Shown: piece by piece, positions 33,144 to 42,183 of the stretch
Layout of the letters: every line of letters starts with the position of its first letter
How positions within the stretch are numbered: position 1 is the first letter of the stretch
Made by a program: the position numbers and the translations under genes
Origin: Aalborgiella sp963841045
Lineage (GTDB): Bacteria; Pseudomonadota; Gammaproteobacteria; Burkholderiales; Burkholderiaceae_C
Direction of reading: 5' to 3'
DNA: 64,000 bases
NCBI GenBank assembly: GCA_963841045.1
Contig: CAWJBD010000002.1
Span: forward strand, 186,001-250,000
Notes under the pieces: generated by a model
The model's database searches: none
What the model saw: the letters and a program-made list of their open reading frames with translations, nothing else
What the model was told of the DNA's origin: nothing

Positions 33144-33809
33144 TCATGCATAAAGCTCCAGCCAATGCTGCAGTTCATTCACCGAATGCGCGACATACAG
33201 TGGTTTGAATTCTTCAAATGATTCATGGTCATGTGCGCCATAGCTCACGCCCACACAGGCGCAACCCGCGTTTTGTGCCATGCCCAAATCGTGCGTGGTG
33301 TCGCCAATCATCAAAGTGCGCTCGGGTGGCACGTCAAATTCTTCCATCAACTCGTGCAGCATCAGCGGATTGGGTTTGCTGGCAGTTTGGTCAGCCGTGC
33401 GCGAGCCATCAAAAAAACCGTGCAATGCCACACTGCTCAGCACATCGTCCAAACCTTTGCGCCCTTTGCCAGTGGCGACCGTCAAAATGTGCTGTTTCGC
33501 TTTGAGTGAATTCAACATGGTTTCAACACCTTTGAATAAAAAGATGTCATTGGCATGCTTGCTGTAGTGGAACTTATAGCGCTCGGCCATGCGCGGGTAG
33601 TCATCGGCTGAGAGTTGTGGCACCGCATGGCGCAGCGCTTGCACCAGCCCCATGCCAATCACATACGACGCATCTTCATCGCTGGGCTGCACCCCACACA
33701 CATCCAATGCCGCCGCCTGAATGCAACGCGTGATGATGGCGGTGGAATCTGCCAATGTGCCGTCCCAATCGAAAGCAATCAGGTCAAATTGGCGGGCTTG
33801 GGTGATCAT
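33144..33809 (-). CDS. gph: HAD-IA hydrolase, phosphoglycolate phosphatase-like
   Basis: A 221-residue HAD phosphatase. Motif I is DWDGTLADS with the nucleophile D14 and D16. Motif II (ILTVATGKGRKGLDDVL) and motif III with motif IV (SKPNPLMLHELMEEF, MIGDTTHDLGMA) are all present, with the small helical cap between about 20 and 85. Gph removes the 2-phosphoglycolate formed during repair of DNA ends, though relatives act on other sugar phosphates. It is upstream of the Rieske and sppA genes on the same strand, separated by the intergenic repeat. Confidence 0.85.
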   Translation of the reverse strand: MITQARQFDLIAFDWDGTLADSTAIITRCIQAAALDVCGVQPSDEDASYVIGMGLVQALRHAVPQLSADDYPRMAERYKFHYSKHANDIFLFKGVETMLNSLKAKQHILTVATGKGRKGLDDVLSSVALHGFFDGSRTADQTASKPNPLMLHELMEEFDVPPERTLMIGDTTHDLGMAQNAGCACVGVSYGAHDHESFEEFKPLYVAHSVNELQHWLELYA

Positions 33810-33856
33810 GTGGCGTATATGTTTAGTGAGATAAGTGGATTATCCTCGAAGAGTAT

Positions 33857-34315
33857 TTAGACATGCAATTGCATAGCTTGAAACCTGAGACCGCCTTCCG
33901 TAGAAACGTCACCGACTGTTTTGAATCCTAAGCACGCATAAAAGCCAATCGCATTCATGCTTGAATTAACCGTGAAGGTGCCAGAATTTCCACTTTCCAA
34001 CGCGATATCTCTTGCTCTTTTCCAAAGCTGTTTTCCTATACCCATGCGTTGAAACTTGGGCAAAATGAATAGATGTTGCAAGTGGGTATTGTTTCGTATC
34101 GCCACTACACCACAAAGCTCATTTTCTAGCTCTCCTGTCAGGTAACACACATTGTCCTGCGACATGAAAGCTGATAACCCAGCGGGCGTACTCATTTGCA
34201 AAAATCGCTCAGCCCCATTTCCATTCGGATGCAGGAAGAAAAGGTGTTGCAACTGCGCTATCAATTCACTGATTTTTATTGCATCTGTAGCTTGCGCATT
34301 TCGAATAGTCAGCAT
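33857..34315 (-). CDS. GNAT family N-acetyltransferase
   Basis: A 152-residue GCN5-type acetyltransferase. The acetyl-CoA loop is QRMGIGKQLWKRA, preceded by HLQHLFILPKF, and the C-terminal NAIGFYACLGFKTVG is typical. The start is the ATG at 34315 (MLTIRNAQATD). It lies a few bases downstream of the antitoxin on the same strand, so it may be the third gene of that operon. GNAT proteins can themselves be toxins (TacT type), but this one lacks an obvious DUF1778 antitoxin. The acceptor substrate is unknown. Confidence 0.8.
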   Translation of the reverse strand: MLTIRNAQATDAIKISELIAQLQHLFFLHPNGNGAERFLQMSTPAGLSAFMSQDNVCYLTGELENELCGVVAIRNNTHLQHLFILPKFQRMGIGKQLWKRARDIALESGNSGTFTVNSSMNAIGFYACLGFKTVGDVSTEGGLRFQAMQLHV

Positions 34316-34322
34316 GTTTAAA

Positions 34323-34610
34323 TCAAGCAAACCGAATATCCAGCCGTTTACCCATTGCCTCGGCATACCGCTTCAGCGTGGCGATGGAGGGGGAGTGTTT
34401 GCCCGATATCAACGCGCTTTCCAGGCGCGACACCACGGGCGTGCTAACCCCCATGCGTTTGGCCACTTGCTCTTGTGTCAATTTAGCCTCTTTGCGCGCT
34501 TTCAAAATAGCATCCAGCATAGGCATCTCTTCGCGTTCTATGCGCTCAAACTCAGCGCGAACAACGGGGTTCGACAGCGCAATCGCTTTCATCTCTTCAT
34601 AAGTTCTCAT
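34323..34610 (-). CDS. higA: XRE-family antitoxin (HigA-like)
   Basis: A 95-residue DNA-binding protein with a helix-turn-helix in TQEQVAKRMGVSTPVVSRLESAL (about 41-63). It overlaps the end of the toxin gene by 14 bp, so the two are co-translated, toxin first, as in HigBA and Gp49-type systems. It should bind its toxin and repress the shared promoter through the inverted repeat at 34947-34976. Confidence 0.87.
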   Translation of the reverse strand: MRTYEEMKAIALSNPVVRAEFERIEREEMPMLDAILKARKEAKLTQEQVAKRMGVSTPVVSRLESALISGKHSPSIATLKRYAEAMGKRLDIRFA

Positions 34611-34929
34611 CTTTACACTCCTTCATGCGCTTGTGCGCGATAGTCAATTCTTTAGCAGGCGTTTTGTCGGTTTTCTTAACAAAACTGTGCAGCATCACAA
34701 TACGCTTGCCTATCAAGGTGCAATAAAACACGCGGGCAATGCCCTCAGCACCTTTGAGTCGCAATTCAAACAATCCATCACCCAAGGCTTTGGTATGCGG
34801 TTCACCCAAATTTGCGCCACTGCTTGTCATTCTGTCAGCCAAGCTAAAAAAGCGGGCAAGCAATGTTTCTGGCAAGTCCAAAATATCGTCTTCTACGGAC
34901 TGGTTGAAAAACTCTATGGTGTATTGCAT
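34597..34929 (-). CDS. higB: RelE/ParE-superfamily toxin (HigB/Gp49-like)
   Basis: A 110-residue type II toxin of the phage-derived Gp49/HigB group, related to RelE mRNA interferases. It shows LPETLLARFFSLADRM, then the family block HTKALGDGLFELRLKG with a conserved arginine, and RVFYCTLIGKRIVMLHSFVKKT at the core strands. The gene comes first, before the antitoxin. A strong sigma70 promoter with an overlapping operator lies just upstream. It sits between uvrA and a GNAT gene with no sign of a larger mobile element. Confidence 0.88.
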   Translation of the reverse strand: MQYTIEFFNQSVEDDILDLPETLLARFFSLADRMTSSGANLGEPHTKALGDGLFELRLKGAEGIARVFYCTLIGKRIVMLHSFVKKTDKTPAKELTIAHKRMKECKDENL

Positions 34930-34935
34930 GACTTA

Positions 34936-34976
34936 ATTATAGCAAATATGCTAACATTTTAACAATAGTTAGCATA
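34936..34976 (-). promoter_or_regulatory. higBA promoter with overlapping inverted-repeat operator
   Basis: On the minus strand, TTGTTA (plus 34960-34965) and a perfect TATAAT (plus 34936-34941) are separated by 18 bp, directly before the toxin start. An inverted repeat with 9-bp arms TATGCTAAC (34947-34955) and GTTAGCATA (34968-34976) overlaps the -35 and the spacer, the expected place for autorepression by the toxin-antitoxin complex. Confidence 0.75.
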
Positions 34977-35118
34977 AATGACAATTTTATGATGGGGTAA
35001 ATGTGAAGGTACACCAATGTCTTGACTGGCGTGTGACAGTGCGCAAATCGCCCTGAGGCCTTATCATAGAGGGTTGTCTTTTTGGCGCAACTAAGTTAAT
35101 TGGTTTGCGCATATTTTT

Positions 35119-38100
35119 GTGAATGCATTGAACGATTCTTCTTCGGTATCCCTTACCAGTGCCACCAGCACCCACACCTTAGCCAGCCTAGAAGCTGAGT
35201 TTGAGAAGGAAAAAACCGCTTCTGAAACCAGTGGTCAGTATTTGGCGCAAGCCTTGGCTGCGCAAAAAATCAGCATTCGCGGGGCGCGTACGCACAATTT
35301 GAAGAACGTGGACATTGATATTCCACGCAACCAATTGGTGGTGATCACGGGATTGAGTGGTTCGGGCAAGTCGAGTTTGGCGTTTGACACGCTCGTATGC
35401 CGAAGGGCAACGCCGTTATGTGGAGAGCTTGTCCACCTACGCAAGGCAGTTTTTGCAACTGATGGACAAGCCGGATGTGGATGTGATTGAGGGCTTGAGC
35501 CCTGCCATCTCCATCGAACAAAAGGCCACCAGCCACAACCCACGTTCCACCGTCGGTACGGTGACGGAAATTCACGACTATCTGCGCTTGCTGTTCGCAC
35601 GCGCTGGCACACCGTTTTGCCCCACACACAACTTGCCCTTGCAATCGCAAACGGTGAGCCAAATGGTCGATGCGGTGCTGGCATTGCCTGAAGATACCAA
35701 GTTGATGATTCTTGCGCCGATTGCGCGGGAGAAAAAAGGTGAGTTTTTAGATGTGTTTGCTGCCATGCAAGCACAGGGCTATGTGCGCTTTCGGGTGGAT
35801 GGGCAAGCGTATGAGTTTGACGATTTGCCGAAACTGAAAAAAACCGAAAAGCACGACATTGATGTGGTGATAGACCGTTTGAAAGTGCGTGAAGAGTTGA
35901 AGCAACGCTTGGCGGAGAGTTTTGAAGCGGCGTTGAAACTGGCCGATGGCCGTGCCATTGCACAAGAAATGGATGCTGGAACTGAGCATTTGTTCAATGC
36001 CAAATTTGCTTGTCCAGTTTGCACTTACTCACTCAGCGAGCTTGAACCCCGTTTGTTTTCATTCAACTCTCCAATTGGCGCGTGCCCAAGCTGCGATGGT
36101 TTGGGGCACATGGAGTTTTTTGACCCAGCACGCGTGGTGGCATTCCCCAGTTTGAGCTTGGCCAGTGGCGCCATCAAGAGCTGGGACAGGCGCAATGGCT
36201 ATTATTTTGCGTTACTCGAGAGCTTGGCCAAGCACTATAAATTTGACATTGAAGCACCGTTTGAAAGTCTGCCAGATAGCGTACAAAACGCAGTACTGCA
36301 TGGCTCTGGTGAGGAAGAAATCAAGTTCAGCTATGTGATGGATTCGGGCAGTTTTGAAGGCAAAAAGCTCACCAAAAAACACCCGTTTGAAGGCATCATC
36401 CCCAACATGCAACGGCGCTACCGCGAGACAGAATCCAGCACCGTGCGCGAAGAATTGGCACGCTACCGTGCATCGCAACCCTGCACCGTTTGCAATGGCT
36501 CGCGGCTGCGCGTCGAAGCGCGTCATGTCAAGATTGGTGAAGGCGATCAAGCCAAAGCAATTTTTGAAATCAGTCATTGGACCTTGCGTGAGAGTTATGC
36601 CTATTTCAATGCTTTGAAAATGCAGGGTTCCAAAGGCGAAATTGCGGCCAAAGTGGTGCGCGAAATTGGTTTGCGACTGAAGTTTTTGAACGATGTGGGT
36701 TTGAATTATTTGAGCTTGGATCGAAGTGCAGAAACGCTAAGCGGTGGTGAATCGCAGCGCATCCGTTTGGCTTCGCAAATTGGTTCTGGTTTAACGGGCG
36801 TGATGTATGTATTGGACGAGCCCAGCATCGGCCTGCACCAGCGCGACAACGACCGATTGATTGGCACATTGAAACACCTGCGCGACATCGGCAACAGTGT
36901 GCTGGTGGTGGAACACGATGAAGACATGATGCTGCGGCCGACCATGTGATTGACATGGGTTTGGGCGCAGGCATACACGGCGGGCGGGTGATTGCACAGG
37001 GTAGTTTTGATGATGTGAAAAACAACACAGCTTCGTTAACAGGCAAATACCTGGCGGGTACATTGAAAATTGAAGTGCCGAAACGTCGTACACCTTGGTT
37101 GCCAACTGTTAAAGAAGAAACACCGATAACTGCGAAGGCGACGAAATCGAAAACCACCAGCAAAGCACCCAGTAAGGCTGCCTTGGCTTGGGCTGTTCGG
37201 CATGAAGCACATATTGCGACCCAAGGTGATTTGCAAGCCATCAAGGTGATCAATGCCACCGGCAACAATCTCAAAGGTGTGAGTGTCGCGTTCCCAGTCG
37301 GCTTGCTCACCTGTGTGACGGGCGTTTCGGGTTCAGGCAAATCGACATTGGTGAATGACACGCTGTACACCGCAGTAGCCCGCCAGCTGTACCGCGCACA
37401 TGAAGAGCCAGCAGCACATGACGAGATTCAAGGCATTGAACATTTTGACAAAGTCATCAACGTGGACCAATCGCCCATAGGCCGCACGCCGCGCAGCAAC
37501 CCAGCCACCTACACGGGCATGTTCACGCCCATACGCGAGCTGATGGCAGAAATGAATTTGGCCAAAGAGCGTGGCTACGGTGCGGGTCGATTCAGCTTCA
37601 ACGTAGCCGGTGGCCGCTGTGAAGCCTGCCAAGGCGATGGTGTGAAAAAAGTAGAGATGCACTTTTTGCCGGATGTCTATGTGCCATGCGATGTGTGTGT
37701 GGGCATGCGCTACAACCGTGAGACATTAGAAGTGATGTTCAAAGGGAAAAACATTGCACAGATTTTGGATTTGACGGTTGAAGATGCATTTGAATTTTTC
37801 AAAACTGTTCCCGTCATCGCCCGCAAATTGCAAACGCTGCTGGATGTGGGCCTGTCTTACATCAAGCTAGGACAATCTGCCACCACGCTGTCGGGTGGTG
37901 AGGCTCAACGCGTCAAACTGGCGCTGGAACTGAGCAAACGCGATACGGGGCGCACCTTGTACATTTTGGACGAACCCACCACCGGTTTGCACTTTGCCGA
38001 CATTGCATTGCTACTGAAAGTGCTGCACCAACTGCGCGACGCGGGTAACACCATCGTGGTGATTGAACACAACCTGGACGTCATCAAAACCGCAGATTGG

Positions 38101-38223
38101 CTCATCGACATGGGGCCAGAGGGCGGAGCTGGCGGTGGGCAAGTAGTGGGTGAGGGTACACCTGAGGACATCGCTGCAAATAAGGCCAGCTTTACGGGGC
38201 ATTACCTCAAACGTCTTTTGTAG
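35119..38223 (+). CDS. uvrA: Excinuclease ABC subunit A, with two frame disruptions
   Basis: Damage-recognition ATPase of nucleotide excision repair. Both ABC halves are complete: Walker A GLSGSGKSS and GVSGSGKST, signatures LSGGESQRIRLA and LSGGEAQRVKLA, Walker B LDEPSIGLH and LDEPTTGLH, and zinc fingers CPVC...CPSC and CEAC...CDVC. The frame breaks twice: a surplus G at 35395 (after FDTL, before YAEGQRRY in the second frame), and a missing base near 36936-36938 (after EHDEDMMLR). The two shifts compensate, so the outer segments share a frame. The GTG start gives an N-terminal extension of about 45 residues of low complexity. I see no LexA box in the 140 bp upstream. Confidence 0.92.
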
Positions 38224-38245
38224 CGCATTGTTGTAATATCTGATT

Positions 38246-39181
38246 ATGAGAATCAAATTCACCAAAATGCAGGGCGCTGGCAACGACTTTGTTGTGCTCG
38301 ATGAGACACGTGCGCGCTTGCACTTGAGCACGGCGCAGTACCAGTTTTTAGCTGATCGACATTTTGGTGTGGGAGCGGACCAAATACTGTCGGTACGAGC
38401 TGCACCTGTTGGATCGCAGGACATCGATTTTTCGTATGCTATCCACAACAACGATGGCGGTGAAGTGGAGCACTGTGGCAATGGTGCACGATGTTTTGTG
38501 CGCTTTGTGCGTGACCAGGGTTTGACGACCAAAGACACCATCAAAGTCCAGACCATGAACCGTGTGCTGACCTTGCAAGCCACAGCTGATGGACAGGTGA
38601 CGGTGGACATGGGTGCTCCGCGGTTTGACCCAATCAGTTTGCCATTTGACCCAGCTGGTTTGGCGATAAAACAAAGTGGCATTGCAACACTTTATACCCT
38701 TGCTATTGGCGAGAAATATATGGAAAATCAGGCTGTAGCCGGCGTAAATACTGCCTATAGTGCTATAAATAATGTAGCAAAATGCAATATCGATATTGCT
38801 GTTGTATCGATGGGAAATCCGCATGCAGTTCACATTGTGAATAATGTCGAAACATTTGATGTGGCGCATATTGGACCCTTGCTGGCAACGCATCCACGGT
38901 TTGCACGCGGTGTGAATGCAGGTTTCATGCAAATTGTGAACCGCAGCAACATCATTTTGCGCGTCTATGAGCGTGGCGCAGGTGAAACGCTGGCTTGCGG
39001 TACCGGTGCTTGTGCCGCTGTGGTGGCTGGTATACGGCAGGGTTTGCTGGATAGCAAGGTTGCTGTGCAAACCCATGGTGGCTTATTGCGAATTGATTGG
39101 CAAGGAGGGGATAGCGCCGTCATGATGACTGGACCTGCGACCAAGGTATTTGAATCAGAAATAGAAATTCCAAACGTATAA
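38246..39181 (+). CDS. dapF: Diaminopimelate epimerase, carrying an in-frame repeat
   Basis: Interconverts LL- and meso-diaminopimelate for lysine and peptidoglycan synthesis. It is 311 residues, about 20-25 longer than usual. The two catalytic cysteines are C77 (EHCGNGAR) and C251 (LACGTGAC), and NPHAV is conserved. The extra length is residues about 157-179 (KYMENQAVAGVNTAY, then SAINNVAK), encoded by the interspersed repeat, inserted between YTLAIG and the strand IAVVSMGNPH. It begins the dapF-DUF484-xerC gene group. Confidence 0.93.
   Translation: MRIKFTKMQGAGNDFVVLDETRARLHLSTAQYQFLADRHFGVGADQILSVRAAPVGSQDIDFSYAIHNNDGGEVEHCGNGARCFVRFVRDQGLTTKDTIKVQTMNRVLTLQATADGQVTVDMGAPRFDPISLPFDPAGLAIKQSGIATLYTLAIGEKYMENQAVAGVNTAYSAINNVAKCNIDIAVVSMGNPHAVHIVNNVETFDVAHIGPLLATHPRFARGVNAGFMQIVNRSNIILRVYERGAGETLACGTGACAAVVAGIRQGLLDSKVAVQTHGGLLRIDWQGGDSAVMMTGPATKVFESEIEIPNV
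38714..38780 (+). repeat. Interspersed repeat copy 3 (inside dapF)
   Basis: The core is at 38731-38778. Read on the minus strand it has GCTAC, 7 nt, ATAGC, 6 nt, GGCA, 8 nt, GCCGGCTACAGCC, the best match to the consensus. Together with copy 1 it shares the longer arm AAATATATGGAAAATCAGG. It encodes YMENQAVAGVNTAY in frame. Confidence 0.92.
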
Positions 39182-39215
39182 ATCAAGCACACATCTTTTA
39201 TTCATTTTGAACACT

Positions 39216-39912
39216 ATGACAAACAACAACATCAACCCCATTACTGAAAACGACATTGCCGATTTTTTGGTCAATACGCCTGATTTTTTTGAGCGCCATG
39301 CCGATTTGTTGTCAGCCGTGCAGCTCAGCAGTGGCCATGGCAAACGTGCTGTGAGTTTGCAAGAGCGTCAGGCAGAAATGTTGCGCGAGAAAATCAAAGT
39401 TCTTGAGCGAGGATTGATGGACATGATTCGCAATGGCAATGAGAACATGCAAACCGCTGACAAGCTGCAACGCTGGACGCGCAATTTGCTAATCGACCAC
39501 ACAAGCCAACGATATGCCCACCCAGTTGGTAAGCAACATCAAAGATGAATTTTCAGTGCCGCAAGTGGCCATGAAGGTGTGGGATGTGGATGCGCAACAC
39601 CAGTCTGAACCATACGCCATTGGCGTCAGTGACGATGTCAAGGTATTTGCCTCTTCTTTGGTCGTACCGTATGTTGGTTTAAATGCCAAATTTGAGGCAA
39701 GCCATTGGTTGGACAATCCCGAGCAAGCTTTGTCAGTGGCATTGATTCCACTGCGGGCGAGTGGCGCAAAAGATGCGTTTGGTTTGTTGATTTTGGCATC
39801 GCCCGATGCGCAACGATTTAACGCCAGCATGGGCACAGAATTTTTAGAGCGCATTGGTGATATCGCCAGCGCTGCCTTGTCGCGATTGCGGGGCGATTTG
39901 AGCCACGCTTAA
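39216..39912 (+). CDS. DUF484 family protein, frameshifted
   Basis: GAF-like DUF484 protein of unknown function that is almost always encoded next to xerC. The N-terminal part (NDIADFLVNTPDFFERHADLL, then SLQERQAEMLREKI and a coiled-coil) is in one frame, and the GAF-like part (DEFSVPQVAMKVWDV to the C-terminal LERIGDIASAALSRL) continues one frame over. A surplus base between about 39490 and 39505 would explain this. The first frame stops at 39548. The start is ATG 39216; the frame is open from a TTG 9 bp earlier. Confidence 0.82.
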
Positions 39913-39934
39913 TTCAAGAGTTTGCAAATCGACT

Positions 39935-40897
39935 ATGGACAAGGTCATTGATCCCATCAAAGACCCCCTCGTCGAGCGGTATCTTGAGCATGTGCGTGTA
40001 GAAAAGCGATTGGCAGCACGCACAGTGACTTTGTATTCATTGGATTTGTTAAAACTCTGTGAGTTGACACAAGCATTGCAGCTTGAACTGGTGCAAGTGC
40101 AAAACCAACACATTCGGCGATGGGCTGCGCAAATGCATGCGCAGGGTCGATCTAGCCGAGGCATTGCTTTGATTTTGTCAGGCTGGCGTGGCTTTTATGC
40201 ATGGCTGGGGCGTGAGGGCATGGTCAGCAGCAACCCAGTGCAAGATGTCAAAGCACCTAAATCTGCAAAACCATTGCCCAAAGCAATGAGTGTTGACGAT
40301 GCGATACATTTTGCGAACTACCATAGCGAAAGCGATGCACCTTGGCTTGAATTGCGTGATTCAGCCATGGTGGAGCTGCTGTACGGCAGTGGCTTGCGTG
40401 TGGGTGAACTGGTTGGTTTGGATGCCATTGGCACAGCACAGTCACTCGGTTGGGTTGATATGAATGCGGCAGAAGTGCATGTTTTGGGCAAAGGTGGCAA
40501 ACGCCGCACTGTACCTGTGGGTAGCAAAGCGCTGCAAGCTTTGGGGTTGTGGGTGCGAGCAAGGGCAGATCTCATCACCAATGATATGGTCGCTAAAGAG
40601 TCAGCAAACGCCTTATTTTTAGGTAAAAACGGCAGTCGTCTCAGTGCTGCGTCTGTGTGGCAACGACTCAAACGCCGCAGCCTGCAAGCGGGTTTGGCCA
40701 TGCCAGTACATCCCCACATGCTGCGACATTCATTTGCCAGCCATGTGCTGCAATCCAGCAGTGATTTGCGGGCAGTGCAAGAGCTTTTAGGCCACGCAAA
40801 CATCACCACCACGCAGGTCTATACGCGGCTTGATTTTCAACATCTGGCCAAAGCCTACGATGCGGCACATCCAAGGGCAAAAATCAAAAAGCCTTGA
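39935..40897 (+). CDS. xerC: Tyrosine recombinase XerC
   Basis: Partner of XerD in chromosome dimer resolution at dif. The 320 residues have an N-terminal SAM-like domain (about 10-100) and a catalytic domain with R155 (SGLRVGEL), K186 (GKGGKRR), H261 and R264 (HMLRH), H287 (LGHAN) and Y296 (VYTRLDFQHLAKAYD). The context dapF-DUF484-xerC is the standard one and separates it from the XerD at the left end. Confidence 0.93.
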   Translation: MDKVIDPIKDPLVERYLEHVRVEKRLAARTVTLYSLDLLKLCELTQALQLELVQVQNQHIRRWAAQMHAQGRSSRGIALILSGWRGFYAWLGREGMVSSNPVQDVKAPKSAKPLPKAMSVDDAIHFANYHSESDAPWLELRDSAMVELLYGSGLRVGELVGLDAIGTAQSLGWVDMNAAEVHVLGKGGKRRTVPVGSKALQALGLWVRARADLITNDMVAKESANALFLGKNGSRLSAASVWQRLKRRSLQAGLAMPVHPHMLRHSFASHVLQSSSDLRAVQELLGHANITTTQVYTRLDFQHLAKAYDAAHPRAKIKKP

Positions 40898-40905
40898 TTC
40901 GGTGT

Positions 40906-40937
40906 GGAGTGTGGCCTTGATTTCACAGCTACACTCC
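40906..40937 (+). terminator. Inverted repeat after xerC
   Basis: Arms GGAGTGT and ACACTCC (7 bp, perfect) flank an 18-nt loop. A GCCTTGATT direct repeat (40891 and 40914) overlaps the xerC stop and the loop. The long loop and lack of a T tract make termination uncertain. Confidence 0.3.
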
Positions 40938-41029
40938 CTCATCTATGGCGATTAAGATTGAACTGACCGTTTCAAAATGGCCGCAACAATCAACACTTCC
41001 TATTTTGCAGATTTTTTCAGGACAAAAGC

Positions 41030-42098
41030 ATGGCACTCATCCCCGTCACCATCATTACAGGCTTTTTAGGTTCAGGCAAAACCACATTGCTAAAACGTGT
41101 ACTCACAGAATCACATGGTCAAAAAATTGCGGTCATTGAGAATGAATTCGGTGAAGAAAATATCGACAGTGATATTTTGGTATCAGACACCACTGAAAAC
41201 ATCATCCAAATGAGCAATGGCTGCATTTGCTGCACCATCCGTGACGATCTGCGTGTCACCTTGCTGGATTTGGCTCAGAAAAAACGCAAAGGCGAAATCA
41301 AGTTTGACCGTGTGGTGATTGAGACCACCGGTTTGGCAGACCCAGGCCCTGTTGCGCAAACATTTTTCATGGATGAAGAAGTCGCAGAGCAATTCTTATT
41401 GGACAGCATATTGACATTGGTGGATGCCAAGCATGCGCAAACGCAGTTAACCGATCGCTTAGAGGCGCGCAGGCAAATTGGTTTTGCAGATCAAATTTTC
41501 ATCAGTAAAGCCGATTTGGTGAGCTCAGGAAGAGGTTGAGGCTTTGAAACACCGCATCCATCATATGAACCCACGCGCACCACAAAAAGTGGTCAATTTT
41601 GGCAATGTGGCAATTGCTGATGTATTTGATTTGCGTGGTTTCAACTTGAATGCTAAATTGGAGTTTGAACCTGACTTCCTGAAAGATGAAGATGACCATC
41701 ATCATCACGATACAGGTCCAGTTGACCCCGATAAATTAGGTCCGTTTTTTGGTGCGCACAAAGACCCAGATGCCAAACATTCGCATCACCATGTGCACGA
41801 TGACGATGTGAAAAGCTTTGTCTATAAGACAGACAAAGCTTTTGACGCAGCCAAGCTAGAAGATTTTTTGAGTGCCATTGTGAATATTTATGGTCCTCGT
41901 ATGTTCCGTTACAAAGGTGTTTTGAACATGAAGGGAACTGACAGAAAGGTCATTTTTCAAGGCGTGCACCAGTTAATGGGCTCGGATTTAGGCCCAATAT
42001 GGGCAAAAGATGAAAAACGCAGCAGCAAAATGGTTTTTATTGGCATAAATTTACCAAAAGACATATTTTTACAAGGCATGGAGCAGTGCATAGCCTAA
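41030..42098 (+). CDS. COG0523 (CobW/ZigA-like) metal-chaperone GTPase, frameshifted
   Basis: G3E-family GTPase of COG0523, which delivers zinc or another metal to client proteins. The Walker A is GFLGSGKTT (residues 11-19), the metal motif is NGCICCTIR near 64-72 and the guanine-specificity motif is SKAD. The frame breaks after SKADLVSS at about 41528, where a surplus G explains the shift; the second part from 41544 has two His-rich clusters (HHHHD and HSHHHVHDDD) and the CobW C-terminal domain. AGGA precedes the ATG. It lies upstream of dksA, a pairing seen in other proteobacteria in zinc homeostasis. Confidence 0.87.
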
Positions 42099-42183
42099 AT
42101 GGCTGAAGTTGCGGCTACAATCCGCGCGCCTGTTGAGTTTTGAATGCTTGGCATCCAAATTTTCATAGGCCCAGGAGACAAGA

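Noticed and set aside
34500..34535. AATAGCATCCAGCATAGGCA in the antitoxin gene as a repeat copy
   Set aside because: Similarity is partial, the spacing is wrong and the segment encodes normal helix sequence of the antitoxin.
34977..35118. LexA (SOS) box upstream of uvrA
   Set aside because: I found no CTGT-N8-ACAG-like palindrome in the 140 bp before the start.
40898..41029. Zur box before the COG0523 GTPase
   Set aside because: The region holds an inverted repeat (GGAGTGT/ACACTCC) but nothing resembling the A+T-rich Zur palindrome.
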